Shown here piece after piece: positions 18,981-27,582 of a DNA stretch of 64,000 nucleotides; the stretch's first letter is position 1, and every line of letters starts with the position of its first letter. Source of the DNA: Aquincola tertiaricarbonis (GTDB taxonomy: Bacteria; Pseudomonadota; Gammaproteobacteria; Burkholderiales; Burkholderiaceae_C); assembly GCF_023573145.1 (NCBI RefSeq), contig NZ_CP097636.1, positions 1,674,001-1,738,000 of the forward strand, in the 5' to 3' direction. The position numbers and the translations under genes were made by a program. The notes beneath the pieces are model-generated. The model searched no databases and was not told where the DNA came from. It worked only from the letters and a program-made list of their open reading frames with translations.

Positions 18981-19017
18981 GGCAACTCTGAACAAGCCGC
19001 CGCATCTCTGACCGGTC
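18981..19017. repeat. solo IS5-type terminal fragment
   Basis: GGCAACTCTGAACAAGCCGC and the following bases match the left terminus of the IS5 element at 1377, including CTGACCGGTC. No transposase remains beside it. It marks an older insertion or recombination event just before the IS66 genes. Confidence 0.6.
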
Positions 19018-19069
19018 GTGTGCGTTCAGTCCGACCATCTTGAAGGCCGGGTAGGTGCATAGGAGCCTC

Positions 19070-19098
19070 GTGTCCACCTCGAACTCTTTGGTGGACAC
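19070..19098. repeat. inverted repeat upstream of IS66 tnpA
   Basis: GTGTCCACC and GGTGGACAC form a 9-bp perfect inverted repeat with an 11-bp loop, ending at the base before the tnpA GTG. It could hide the start codon or be part of the element end. Confidence 0.45.
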
Positions 19099-19500
19099 GT
19101 GAACTCTATCCTCGATCTACAAGGTGGCCCGCGCCGTCGGCGTCGTACGCACAGCGACGAGTTCAAGGCCGGCGCGGTGGCCCGTTGCCGTCAACCGGGC
19201 ATGTCGATGGCGGCGGCGGCGATGGCCCATGGCGTCAACGCCAACTTGCTGCGTCGGTGGGTGCGCGAGGCCGAGATGAAGCCAGTGGCCAGCGCCCTTC
19301 GCGCGATGACCCCTGGTGAAGTCCAGGCGCCTGAGCAAAGGTCATCGTTCGTTCCGGTGCAACTGCCCGCGACCAGCGAGACGGCCGCGCTGCCTGACAT
19401 CCGCATCGAGCGTCAGCGCGGCGCGACAGCGGTCACGGTAACCTGGCCGGCCAGTGCGGCTAGCGAGTGTGCGACCTGGATGCGCGAACTCCTTCGATGA
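19099..19500 (+). CDS. tnpA: IS66-family accessory protein TnpA
   Basis: The 133-residue product has the IS66 OrfA layout: an arginine-rich start and a helix-turn-helix (HSDEFKAGAVARCRQPGMSM, then AHGVNANLLRRWVREAE), then a variable C-terminal half. The GTG start follows directly on the inverted repeat at 19070-19098. The stop overlaps the tnpB ATG (TGATG), as is usual in IS66. The matching tnpC is not downstream on this strand. Confidence 0.85.
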   Translation: MNSILDLQGGPRRRRRTHSDEFKAGAVARCRQPGMSMAAAAMAHGVNANLLRRWVREAEMKPVASALRAMTPGEVQAPEQRSSFVPVQLPATSETAALPDIRIERQRGATAVTVTWPASAASECATWMRELLR

Positions 19501-19718
19501 TTCGCATCAATGCTCTGTGGCTGGTGGCCGAGCCCATCGACATGCGCGCAGGCAGCGAGCGGCTGCTGGCGCGCGTGGTGCAGGTGTTCGGTGCCGCGCA
19601 GGCTCATCTCGGCTACCTGTTCGCCAACGCGCGGGGTACCCGAATCAAACTGCTCGTACACGACGGCTTCGGCATCTGGTGCGCGGCGCGGCGTCTAAAC
19701 GCCGGCCGCTTCGCATGA
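19497..19718 (+). pseudogene. tnpB: IS66-family TnpB, truncated
   Basis: The frame begins like TnpB (MIRINALWLVAEPIDMRAGS, LLVHDGFGIWCAARRLNAGRF) but stops after 73 residues, against about 115 for complete proteins. The sequence then runs into an SRAP-peptidase fragment. The junction near 19705 is a recombination point, and the element is cut there. Confidence 0.8.
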
Positions 19719-19966
19719 CGCTCAACGCGGACCATCACCCACGGCTCAACCGCACGCACCGCCCGGGCCCGCAGCGGCCGGCGACGATGCAGGACAAGCG
19801 GGCCGTGGTGCCCCTGCACCCCTCGGCCTACGATGTGTGGCTCCGGGGCACCATCGAAGAGGCCGCCGCGGCGCTGGTGCTGCCCCACGTTGATGACTAT
19901 GACGCGGGGCCCGATGGTGCCCCGCCGGCTGCGCCGAAGGCGCCGGTGCAGCCGGATCTGCTGTGA
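19715..19966 (+). pseudogene. SOS-response-associated peptidase (YedK/HMCES) C-terminal fragment
   Basis: The 83-residue fragment matches the C-terminal part of SRAP proteins, which cross-link to abasic sites in single-stranded DNA: LTLNADHHPRLNRTHRP-type sequence, QDKRAVVPLHPSAYDVWL and the final Pro-rich tail. The catalytic N-terminal Cys2 half is missing. The fragment abuts the broken tnpB, so an IS66 event cut the gene. A second, partial copy of its tail lies at 20586-20632. Confidence 0.65.
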
Positions 19967-20050
19967 AACTTTGTCGCTAAGATCAGCCGTAGCGGCTCAG
20001 CCTTCCGCCAGGCCGGTGTTCATTCACAGGACTCCGAGAGACGAGAAGGC

Positions 20051-20182
20051 ATGAGCGGTTATTGGATCTTGTCGCTAGCCTTAGGGGCTGCGGCCTATGA
20101 ACTTCAGAAGAGGGGCAAGCGCCCTCTCGCCGCAATCTGCGGTGTCGCAGCAACCGCGTTTTTGTTGCTGGATCTGATGTAG
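20051..20182 (+). CDS. small hydrophobic protein, 43 residues
   Basis: A short frame starting ATGAGC at 20051 with AGAAGG a few bases upstream. It encodes MSGYWILSLALGAAAYELQK and a basic linker, then ICGVAATAFLLLDLM. Two short hydrophobic segments suggest a membrane peptide. No family is recognised. It is plausible because of the ribosome-binding site and composition, but unproven. Confidence 0.35.
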   Translation: MSGYWILSLALGAAAYELQKRGKRPLAAICGVAATAFLLLDLM

Positions 20183-20275
20183 CTGGCGCCACACCACTGG
20201 TGGTGCGGATACAGCGGCGGTCTCAGCCCTGTGGGCACCGTATCCTCGAAAGACTTTTCGAACTACAGCAAACCC

Positions 20276-20572
20276 ATGCTTCGCGTAGCGCTCCGATTTG
20301 CGGTGGCCCTGATAGGCCTCGCACTCGCCACTGTGTTTCTTGTCCTCGCTGTGCGAAACGGCGACTGGTTTGGGTATGCCAAGGCCGGGTTCACCGCCCT
20401 GGTGACCTGTTGGCTGTTCTCTTCGCTGCGCCACGGCTCAACTGCAGAGGCCGATGGCGCTGTTTCTAGTGGTCCCAACACGAACGCTGAGCGGATCGCG
20501 CTGGGGCTGGCCATTGGATTCGTCGCTCCCCTTGTGCTGTTCTGGCTTCTTCATGCCCTGCTGGTGCGATGA
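20276..20572 (+). CDS. small multi-pass membrane protein, unknown
   Basis: The 98-residue product (from MLRVALRFAVALIGL) has three predicted membrane helices: VALIGLALATVFLVLAV, AGFTALVTCWLFSSL and LGLAIGFVAPLVLFWLLHA. A hydrophilic loop of about 25 residues precedes the last one. No family is recognised. It lies between two copies of an SRAP gene tail and beside IS66 pieces, so it may be cargo of a rearranged segment. An in-frame start at 20231 would add 15 residues. Confidence 0.45.
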   Translation: MLRVALRFAVALIGLALATVFLVLAVRNGDWFGYAKAGFTALVTCWLFSSLRHGSTAEADGAVSSGPNTNAERIALGLAIGFVAPLVLFWLLHALLVR

Positions 20573-20585
20573 AGCAGAGCTAGCT

Positions 20586-20632
20586 GTGGGCGCCCCGCCC
20601 GCGGCACCGAAGGCTCTGGTGCGGCGGATCTA
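20586..20632 (+). repeat. second partial copy of SRAP gene tail
   Basis: The sequence encoding GAPPAAPKALVRRIYF resembles the SRAP-fragment tail GAPPAAPKAPVQPDLL at about 19914-19966. The two copies bracket about 620 bp holding the small membrane-protein genes. Confidence 0.45.
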
Positions 20633-20773
20633 CTTCAAGCCTCTGGCGGGCCCTACCGGTCGTCCTGGCCAGCGCGGGCGCGCTGCTCGGCCGCCCGCTT
20701 CGCTTCGCGGACCATGGTGGTCTCTGCCGCTTCGTGAGCGTCTGGCCGTCCCACCTTGACGGCGATCAGAAGC

Positions 20774-22386
20774 TCACGCGTTTGAAGGCTTCCACCGATG
20801 CGGCAACAGCTCGTCGAGCTGGGAGTTGCGCAGCGCCGGTAACCGCTGCAGCACGTCACGCAGGTAGGCCCAAGGCTCATGCCCGTTGATCCGCGCCGAC
20901 TGCACCAAGCTCATGACGATGGCCGCGCGCTGGCCTTGCGAGTTCGCTGCCCACGAACTGCCAGGCTTTGCGTCCCATCGCCCAGGGCTTGATCTGCCGT
21001 TCAAGGTGGTTGTTGCCCAGGGCGACGGCGCCATCTTCGAGGTGTTGCGTGAGTGCCGTCCAATGGCATAGCGTGTAGTCGATGGCCTTGGCCGTCGCGC
21101 CAGCCTCAGCGACCACGCGCCGCTCGAGTTCGAGCCACTTGCGAAGCTCGTTCCATAGCGGCCTGGCCAGGCGCTGCCGCTGCGCTCTCCGGCCCTCGTC
21201 ATCGAGGTCCTTCAGCTCCCCCTCGACTTCGTAGATGCGGGCGAACCGCCGAAGTGCGTCCAGCCCGATGGGGCTCGTGCCTTAGTGCGTCAGCTCCTCG
21301 AAGTTCCTGCGCGCATGAGCGGCGCATGCAGCGCTGGTGCGCCCTGGGTAATGCCGAGGGTCCACCACGGCCTCGTACGCACCGTAGCGGTCAGTGAGCA
21401 GCGTCCCGGACCATCGTCGCTCGCCGCGTCGCTCGTCGCCGTTGAGGAAGGCCACCGGGTACTGCGCCCCGCGCCCTCGGCAGAAGTCGTAGACGACGAC
21501 GGGCACTGCATCGTGCCAACTTCGCGCGTAGGCCCACATGTAGGCCCGGCGTGTCCTGCCTGCGCCGGGGTCCAGCAAGGCCACCGGCGTCTCGTCAGCG
21601 TGCAGCACGCGGCAATCGAGCACGAAGCGCTTGTGCAGCACGTACAGCGGCTCCAACGCCGCGCCCACCTGACCGGTCCCGACTGCCAACGTCGAGCGCG
21701 GGGTGTGCACGCCGGAGCGGGCGTTGATGGTCTCTTGACGGTAGTACGGCAGGTGGTCCACGAAGCGGCTGATCGCCGTGTGCGCCAGCAGCCCGCTGGC
21801 GGCGATGCCGCCCTGGACGATCTCCGGCACGCTGGGCGCCTGCTTGAGGATCTGGCAGTGCCGGCAAGCCCACTTGCCATAGACGTGGCGGTGCACGAAG
21901 AATTCGGCCGGCACGATGTCCAGCCGCTAGGTGACGTCTTCACCGATGCGCTTCATGGGACGTCCGCAACCCTGCTCTTTGCAGTCGGTGCCGTCGGGCT
22001 CATGGCGATGCTCGACGCGACGCAGGTGCGCCGGCGGTGCACTGCGACGGGGGCTGACGTGCTGGCGCCTTGGGCCGGCTGCCAGCGGCCGCCGCGGCGG
22101 CCTCGGCTTCACGACGCAGACGCTCGAGCTGCGCACGCAGCGCGGCTTCGTCCTCGGCCAGCGTCTCTTCGAACAGGCGACGCTGGTCAGCGTTCATGGC
22201 CTCGGACTTGGCCCCGTAGGTCCAGCGCTTGAGCCGCGCGAGCTCGAAGTTGATCTTCTCGATCTTGGCCTCGCGCAGCGCGATCTCGCGGTCCTTGCGC
22301 TGCAGCAGCGCATCGCGCTGCGTCAGCTCCGCCGCTCGCTCAGCGAGCGCGATTGCGGACTCGCCAACGTTGGGTAGAACCAACAT
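20774..22386 (-). pseudogene. tnpC: IS66-family transposase TnpC, frameshifted
   Basis: A minus-strand IS66 transposase can be followed in at least three frames. The N-terminus has MLVLPNVGESAIALAE and a coiled coil with LARLKRWTYGAKSEAM. The zinc-finger/catalytic middle has FFVHRHVYGKWACRHCQ, DRYGAYEAVV and CAAHARRNFEELTH. The C-terminal part has INGHEPWAYLRDVLQRLP and ELLPHRW. At least two frameshifts separate these blocks, so the gene is dead. Its orientation is opposite to the tnpA/tnpB pair at 19.1-19.7 kb. These are either two different IS66 copies or one rearranged by inversion. Confidence 0.85.
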
Positions 22387-22571
22387 CGAGACCGAAACCA
22401 CAGCGTGCTTTGCGAAGTTTTTTTCGACAGCGGCGATATGCGTTCTTCGATACGCAATCTTCGATATTTCGGCTCGCCACGGGCTGTAGCGATAGGCGAA
22501 ATAAAGTTATCAGTGTCTGAGCTCGTTCATGATTTCTCACCGTGCATCGCTGCAACCTCGCTCTCGGTGTT

Positions 22572-25500
22572 TCAATGGTGTGTAAGCGGCTCTTGATGCA
22601 AACGTCGCAATCCAGGGCTCGAGGTGCGAAAGCAGGAACGTTGATCAATATCGAGTCGACTGTTCACCCATTCGTAGGTTTCCTGTGCCATTCTTTGCAT
22701 GGCGACAGCTTGCTGGTCGTGGTGTGCATTTTTAAGTATTTCTTTCGCACGTAAGAACACATTCGCGGGATCAAAGAAAAACCCCTTTGCTATGTCCCCC
22801 GTGGCGACAGCATCGGCAAAATCAAGGGCAACTCTCTCCGCGCTTGGTAGCGCGCCGAGCTCCATCTGCGCATAGGCCAATGAGATCTTGATCTCCCAGG
22901 AAGCGTCGCCAAGACTGAGTTCAGCGCACTGGTTCAGAGCCTCTTGAAAGTGCGTAGCGGCATCTTCAGCGGTTCCGTCGGTCAACTCAATCTCACCGGC
23001 AAGCTGCTTGCGCTTAAGAATTAACGAAGTTTCGGGGCGAGCGACCGGCATATGCTGCGCTTTTACCAACCATACCCGTGCTTCTTTATGCTCTCCTGCC
23101 CATAGTCGGTTCATCGCGATTGACAGAGCGATCTCGAGCTCCATGTCGGGCCAATCAAGATTACGGAAGTGTTGCGATAACTGCAACAAGGATTCATGGG
23201 CGGTTTGCAGATTTCCCAAACGAGTTTCAAGATTTGCCGCCAAGAGCTCCAAGTGACGTTCATATTGATCGTTGACTAGATTTTTGCAATGTGCGATTGC
23301 TTTCTGTAGCAGTGACCTAGCCTGCGGATAATCCCCCTCCCTGATACATACATCTGATAACTTGGATAGGGCGGAGGCTGCACCGATAACGTTGTTCTCT
23401 CGTGCTGCAATAGCGTGGCCAATGCTTAGGTGCCGACGAGCTTGTCGAAAGTGGCCACATTCTCCTAACTTAGCTCCCAATTGGTTATGCGCACGTATGA
23501 CAGAACTTGTCCGGCCCGAGATTCTGCCGAAGCGGATTGCGGATTTGGCCGCGATTCTCGTCTCCGAAAGCTTGCCTACGGCAGCAAGGCACGTCGTCAG
23601 CAAACTGGCGGCGGTCGCCCTGCATTCGTCATCGTTGATTTCTTCAGCGAGAGTAGTTAGCTTTATAGCCTTCTCAATGTCGCACGGGAGGAGAATTTTC
23701 TCCATCCTCATGTGAAACTCAGTAGAAAGCAGTAAGAAGCGAAGCCGAGCCTCGGAACAAATATCTGCGGCTCTGCGAAACAATTCCGCTGCGGCCTCAA
23801 ACGAACATCTTTGCCCGGCATATTGGCCCGCGCGGCGGAAATAGTTGATAGCCAGCTCCGTCTCTCCCGCCCTTTCGAAATGGCATGCAATCGTTTCGCT
23901 GAAATCATCGAGACGATCTGGAAACGCGTCAATAATCCATCGCGCAGTCAGTCCATGCCTAATTTTTCGCAGGCGGTTGGGAATTGTTTCGTAGACGGCG
24001 CGCTGCATCAATTGATGGCGAAACTGAAACTTTTGATGGCCTGGGTCGGTCTTGTGTGGCAGGCTTCTGATGAGATGCCTTTCTGTCAGCCTAGACAATG
24101 CTGACCGGTCAAGTGCTCCGAGTTTGGCTAACGCCTCGTCCCAGAACTCATTACCGATTACGCTTGCAACTTGCAAGGTTTCCAGCTCAGCATGCGGAAG
24201 GTTTGAGAGTCGTGCTTGGAGGACGCCGGTGAGAGTCGTGGGAATTTTGGTCTCCAACAGTTTCGCAGCGTCCAAGCTCGCTGAGCCGCTTTCGTTTCGA
24301 TGGAGTACACCCTCTTCGACGAGCATGCCGACAGTTTCTTCTACGAAATACGGATTCCCTTCGGCCAATGAAGCGATCATGCGAACAAAAAGTGGCGAAT
24401 CCTTCGCAAACGCGTCGTCTTTCACGCTCGCACGGATGAGGGTCGCAATCTCTTTGTCGTTGAACGGTTTTAGCTCGAGTCTGTTTGAGAAAGGAAGGAG
24501 GCGCCGTCTTTCAAGATCGATTCTGGTCGTCGCGACAACCAAGATCCTCGATCCGCTACGTAAGATGTAATCAATGAAGTCCAGAGAGCCGTCGTCGGCC
24601 CAGTGAATGTCCTCTAAACATATCGCGATAGGTCTGGGTGCATGAACGGTGAGGAGGTACGTGACTGCAGCGCGGAACGCTCTCTTTTGATTTCGCTCAT
24701 TCTGTAGACGAGATACGTCGCTGGATTGCTCTAATGCGGCTTCACCGATAATTAGTGACTCGAGCGCAGCCAGTTCGCCATCACCTAGTTCTTTGATATA
24801 TTGGGGTGTGAAAGAACGAACTGCCTGCCGCGCAGTTGTTGGATCTGCGTCCGAATCGACGCCCGCCGCGCAAAGCACGGCCTCTCTGACAAGTCCATAT
24901 GGACTGCTGCTCCAGTATGGCTGTGCGCAAGCGGTTATAGTGGCTAGGCCTTGGGGATGTTTCAGTCCTTGGACCCTTAGAAACTCTTGTAGAAGCGTTG
25001 TTTTGCCGATGCCAGCCTCTCCAATGAGAATTACCGAACGGCTGCATGCGCTTTCCGCAACAGCGAAATATGAATCTTCTAAGAGTTGAAGCTCAGTCTG
25101 CCTACCTATGAACATTGGTTTGTGGCCCGTCCACCAACCCTCTGTGTTCCTGGGCCTCGCAGAAACGCGCTTCAAGACGAAATATGCCTTGAGTGAACGG
25201 TCTCTACCTTTCAGTTGAAGCGACGGAGCCTCGGTGCACTCAAAAATTTTTCGAATGTGCCGATGCGTGTCGAGGCTTACTTGTATGAAGCCGGCAGGTG
25301 CGCTTTGCTCAAGCCTTGCTGCGATGTTTACAGCGCTTCCCCTCACATGACTCGGTTCGTCCAGCCCACCCCCTAGCAGGACCGGTCCTGTGTGGATACC
25401 GACTCTTACATCAAACGCGGATATATTCTGCTCAAGAAGCAGGCGAGCGGCGATTCGTTTGGATTCTTGGATAAGCGCGATGCCGCAGTCGGTTGCTCTG

Positions 25501-25850
25501 ATTGGATCATCTTCGCGGGATTGTTTTGCGCCGAAAACTGCGAGCAGACTATCTCCGGCATACTGAAGAACGACGCCTTCGTGCTTCCCAATAACAGCAG
25601 ATAACTTTTTGAGAGAGCCATCGATTATGGTGTGGATCTCGTCCGGATCGAGATCCCAACTCATTTGCGTCGACCCAACGACGTCCGCAAAAAGGACTGT
25701 TACCTGACGTATTGAGCGCTCCGCCTCGATACGCTGACTAAGCTGCTCGCTCAGGGCCAAGACCGCAGCGTCGATTGACGCTTGGTCTAGCACTCCGGCC
25801 AAGTTCGAGATGGCTTTAATTGCCGCTTCAATGCGCTGTCGTTCGTTCAT
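22572..25850 (-). CDS. class III adenylate/guanylate cyclase fused to AAA ATPase and TPR region
   Basis: The 1092-residue protein starts MNERQRIEAAIKAI. It has a class III nucleotide cyclase homology domain at about residues 45-225, with metal-binding FADVVGST and YAGDSLLAVFG. A predicted STAND-type ATPase follows, with Walker A GEAGIGKTTLLQEF near 280 and Walker B ICLEDIHWADD near 413, and then about 500 residues of helical TPR-like repeats. Such proteins are single-chain signalling devices; whether the product is cAMP or cGMP is not known. The gene is clearly more AT-rich than its neighbours and uses codons rare in the core half, a sign of transfer. No effector with a cyclic-nucleotide domain is adjacent. 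A start four codons upstream is possible. Confidence 0.85.
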   Translation of the reverse strand: MNERQRIEAAIKAISNLAGVLDQASIDAAVLALSEQLSQRIEAERSIRQVTVLFADVVGSTQMSWDLDPDEIHTIIDGSLKKLSAVIGKHEGVVLQYAGDSLLAVFGAKQSREDDPIRATDCGIALIQESKRIAARLLLEQNISAFDVRVGIHTGPVLLGGGLDEPSHVRGSAVNIAARLEQSAPAGFIQVSLDTHRHIRKIFECTEAPSLQLKGRDRSLKAYFVLKRVSARPRNTEGWWTGHKPMFIGRQTELQLLEDSYFAVAESACSRSVILIGEAGIGKTTLLQEFLRVQGLKHPQGLATITACAQPYWSSSPYGLVREAVLCAAGVDSDADPTTARQAVRSFTPQYIKELGDGELAALESLIIGEAALEQSSDVSRLQNERNQKRAFRAAVTYLLTVHAPRPIAICLEDIHWADDGSLDFIDYILRSGSRILVVATTRIDLERRRLLPFSNRLELKPFNDKEIATLIRASVKDDAFAKDSPLFVRMIASLAEGNPYFVEETVGMLVEEGVLHRNESGSASLDAAKLLETKIPTTLTGVLQARLSNLPHAELETLQVASVIGNEFWDEALAKLGALDRSALSRLTERHLIRSLPHKTDPGHQKFQFRHQLMQRAVYETIPNRLRKIRHGLTARWIIDAFPDRLDDFSETIACHFERAGETELAINYFRRAGQYAGQRCSFEAAAELFRRAADICSEARLRFLLLSTEFHMRMEKILLPCDIEKAIKLTTLAEEINDDECRATAASLLTTCLAAVGKLSETRIAAKSAIRFGRISGRTSSVIRAHNQLGAKLGECGHFRQARRHLSIGHAIAARENNVIGAASALSKLSDVCIREGDYPQARSLLQKAIAHCKNLVNDQYERHLELLAANLETRLGNLQTAHESLLQLSQHFRNLDWPDMELEIALSIAMNRLWAGEHKEARVWLVKAQHMPVARPETSLILKRKQLAGEIELTDGTAEDAATHFQEALNQCAELSLGDASWEIKISLAYAQMELGALPSAERVALDFADAVATGDIAKGFFFDPANVFLRAKEILKNAHHDQQAVAMQRMAQETYEWVNSRLDIDQRSCFRTSSPGLRRLHQEPLTHH

Positions 25851-26327
25851 GGAAAGGTCCACGACTTGGGTACTGCTGGACAGTGTCTAACACGGCGTTG
25901 ATGAGGTTGCCTCCACAGTAGTAGGGATTTCCGTTAGGGGGAGTCTGCGATGCTTGACGTCTCTGCCTTTATGGCGGCGGTGAGGCATAACCGTGAACGC
26001 TTATGCAGACTGCTACGTCCCCAGACAAACCGGCTGCGTGGGTGCCAATCGGTCATCGGAGTTGCCCAGCTCGGGCGAGGATCGGGACGGCTGACATGAA
26101 CTCAGCTTGCCGACACCCGTGACGCGGTTCGCAGTCCTCGCTGAGACAGGTCTGCGTTCCGTCCTTGCCGCCGGTCCGGATCTTGTCTTTCCCCTTCTCG
26201 GCTGCAGACCGTGTTTGCCTCACGTAGGGGAAGGGTGTGTCTTGGACGAGCCGCTTCACCCTGCCAGAGCAGGGTGGAGCGGCTCGTAGGGCCGTCGCGG
26301 GCGGCAAGGGGGTTGCCTTGGTCGATA
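25851..26327. other. intergenic region upstream of the imu cassette
   Basis: A 477-bp region without a convincing gene. A 19-bp stem hairpin (26246-26264 with 26269-26287, four-base loop CAGA, one mismatch) lies 40 bp before the LexA box. It lacks a U-run on either strand, so it is not a standard terminator. Minus-strand open frames over this region are shadows of imuA. Confidence 0.55.
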
Positions 26328-26347
26328 TACTGGTGTTTTGTACAGTA
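26328..26347. promoter_or_regulatory. LexA box (SOS operator) for imuA-imuB-dnaE2
   Basis: TACTG-N10-CAGTA is a 20-bp site that fits the CTG-N10-CAG core of proteobacterial LexA operators. The palindrome extends one base on each side (ATACTG...CAGTAT). It ends six bases before the imuA ATG. It is the only such site seen next to the cassette and implies induction by DNA damage. Confidence 0.85.
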
Positions 26348-26352
26348 TCCCC

Positions 26353-27582
26353 ATGAGCTCCCGCCACCCCTCCGCCGCGCTCGTCCAGAGCCCTCTGGAG
26401 GAGGAGTCTGCGTGCGAGGAAGCGCCCGACTTCGCCGGCCTCGGTGAGCTGCAGAACGCCGACCTCTCGCAGGCGCAGGGGGTCGAGCCGTCGTTGCTGG
26501 ATTCGGTCTCCCACTTGATCTGGCGGGGGCACGAGTTCGGCCTTCCACCGTCGGCCTGCCTGCCCACCGGGTTCGCCGACCTGGATGTTCACCTGCCGGG
26601 TGGTGGTTGGCCCCTGTCCGCGGTGTCCGAGCTGCTGCAGCCCCAGTGGTGCCAAGCCGAGTGGCGCTTGTTGCTGCCCGCCCTGGCGCCCCTGGCTGCA
26701 CGTAAGCGCCCGTTGCTGGCTATCGCGCCACCACATCCACCGTTCTTCGGCGGCCTGCGCCAGCAAGGCCTGGACGACGGCGGCCTGGTCGTCATTCATG
26801 CCAGCTCCCCGGCCGAGCGTCTCTGGGCCACCGAGCAGGCCGTCAAGGCCAACGGCCTGGCCGGCGTGATCGCCTGGCTGTCGCATGCCCGCGGCGACCA
26901 GGTGCGCCGGCTGCAGACCTGCGCGGCGCAATGCGGCTTTCCGGTGTTCCTGGTGCGGCCGGAAGCCGCCCAGCACGAATCGTCCGCGGCGCCGCTGCGG
27001 CTGCAGGTGCGCCTGCAAGGCCTGCAGACGGTGGCGGTGCACGTGCTCAAGCGCCGGGGTCCCGCGCATGTCGGCTGGGTGACGCTGCAGATGCCGCCGC
27101 CCGGCTTGGCCGAGCTGCTGGCCCTGGTGAACCGGTCATCTCCAGCCTCCGACCGAAGACCCAGCACCCCGTCCGCACCCCCGTCCCCATCGCCTTTTTG
27201 CCGTCCCTGCGTCCATTCCCCCGGTGTTGCACCATGCCCTCGTCGACGCCCCTGTGGATGGCGCTGCTGCTGTCGCCGCCCTCGGGCCCTGACCAGGCCA
27301 GCGCACCCGCTGCAGCGCAGGCCGTTGACGCGGTCGACCAGCGCCAGGCCATGGCCTGGTGGGCGCTGCAGTTCACGCCCAAGGTGGCCTTGGCGGAGGA
27401 GGGCGTGCTGCTGGAGCTGTCGGCCAGCCGCCGGCTCTTTGGCGGCGAGCAGGCCTTGCGCGAGCGGGTACGTGCCGAGGCCCTGGCCATGGGCTGCGCT
27501 GCCGTCGGCTGGGGCCCCACTGCCACCGGTACCCTCGCGCTCACCCGCTGCGGCGTGGCGGACGGCTTTGCGCAACCGCTGA
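26353..27582 (+). CDS. imuA: ImuA, SulA/RecA-like mutasome component
   Basis: The first 265 residues match ImuA, the RecA-like accessory protein of the ImuABC translesion mutasome (SHLIWRGHEFGLPPSACLPTGF, DVHLPGGGWPLSAVSELLQ, GLAGVIAWLSHA). ATG at 26353 is chosen because an earlier in-frame TTG lies inside the LexA box. No stop occurs where ImuA proteins usually end (about 27150-27230). The frame continues as a low-complexity Pro/Arg/Cys-rich tail to 27582, overlapping imuB by 349 bp. Either the protein really carries this tail or a frameshift (biological or sequencing) has removed the stop. First gene of the SOS operon. Confidence 0.82.
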   Translation: MSSRHPSAALVQSPLEEESACEEAPDFAGLGELQNADLSQAQGVEPSLLDSVSHLIWRGHEFGLPPSACLPTGFADLDVHLPGGGWPLSAVSELLQPQWCQAEWRLLLPALAPLAARKRPLLAIAPPHPPFFGGLRQQGLDDGGLVVIHASSPAERLWATEQAVKANGLAGVIAWLSHARGDQVRRLQTCAAQCGFPVFLVRPEAAQHESSAAPLRLQVRLQGLQTVAVHVLKRRGPAHVGWVTLQMPPPGLAELLALVNRSSPASDRRPSTPSAPPSPSPFCRPCVHSPGVAPCPRRRPCGWRCCCRRPRALTRPAHPLQRRPLTRSTSARPWPGGRCSSRPRWPWRRRACCWSCRPAAGSLAASRPCASGYVPRPWPWAALPSAGAPLPPVPSRSPAAAWRTALRNR

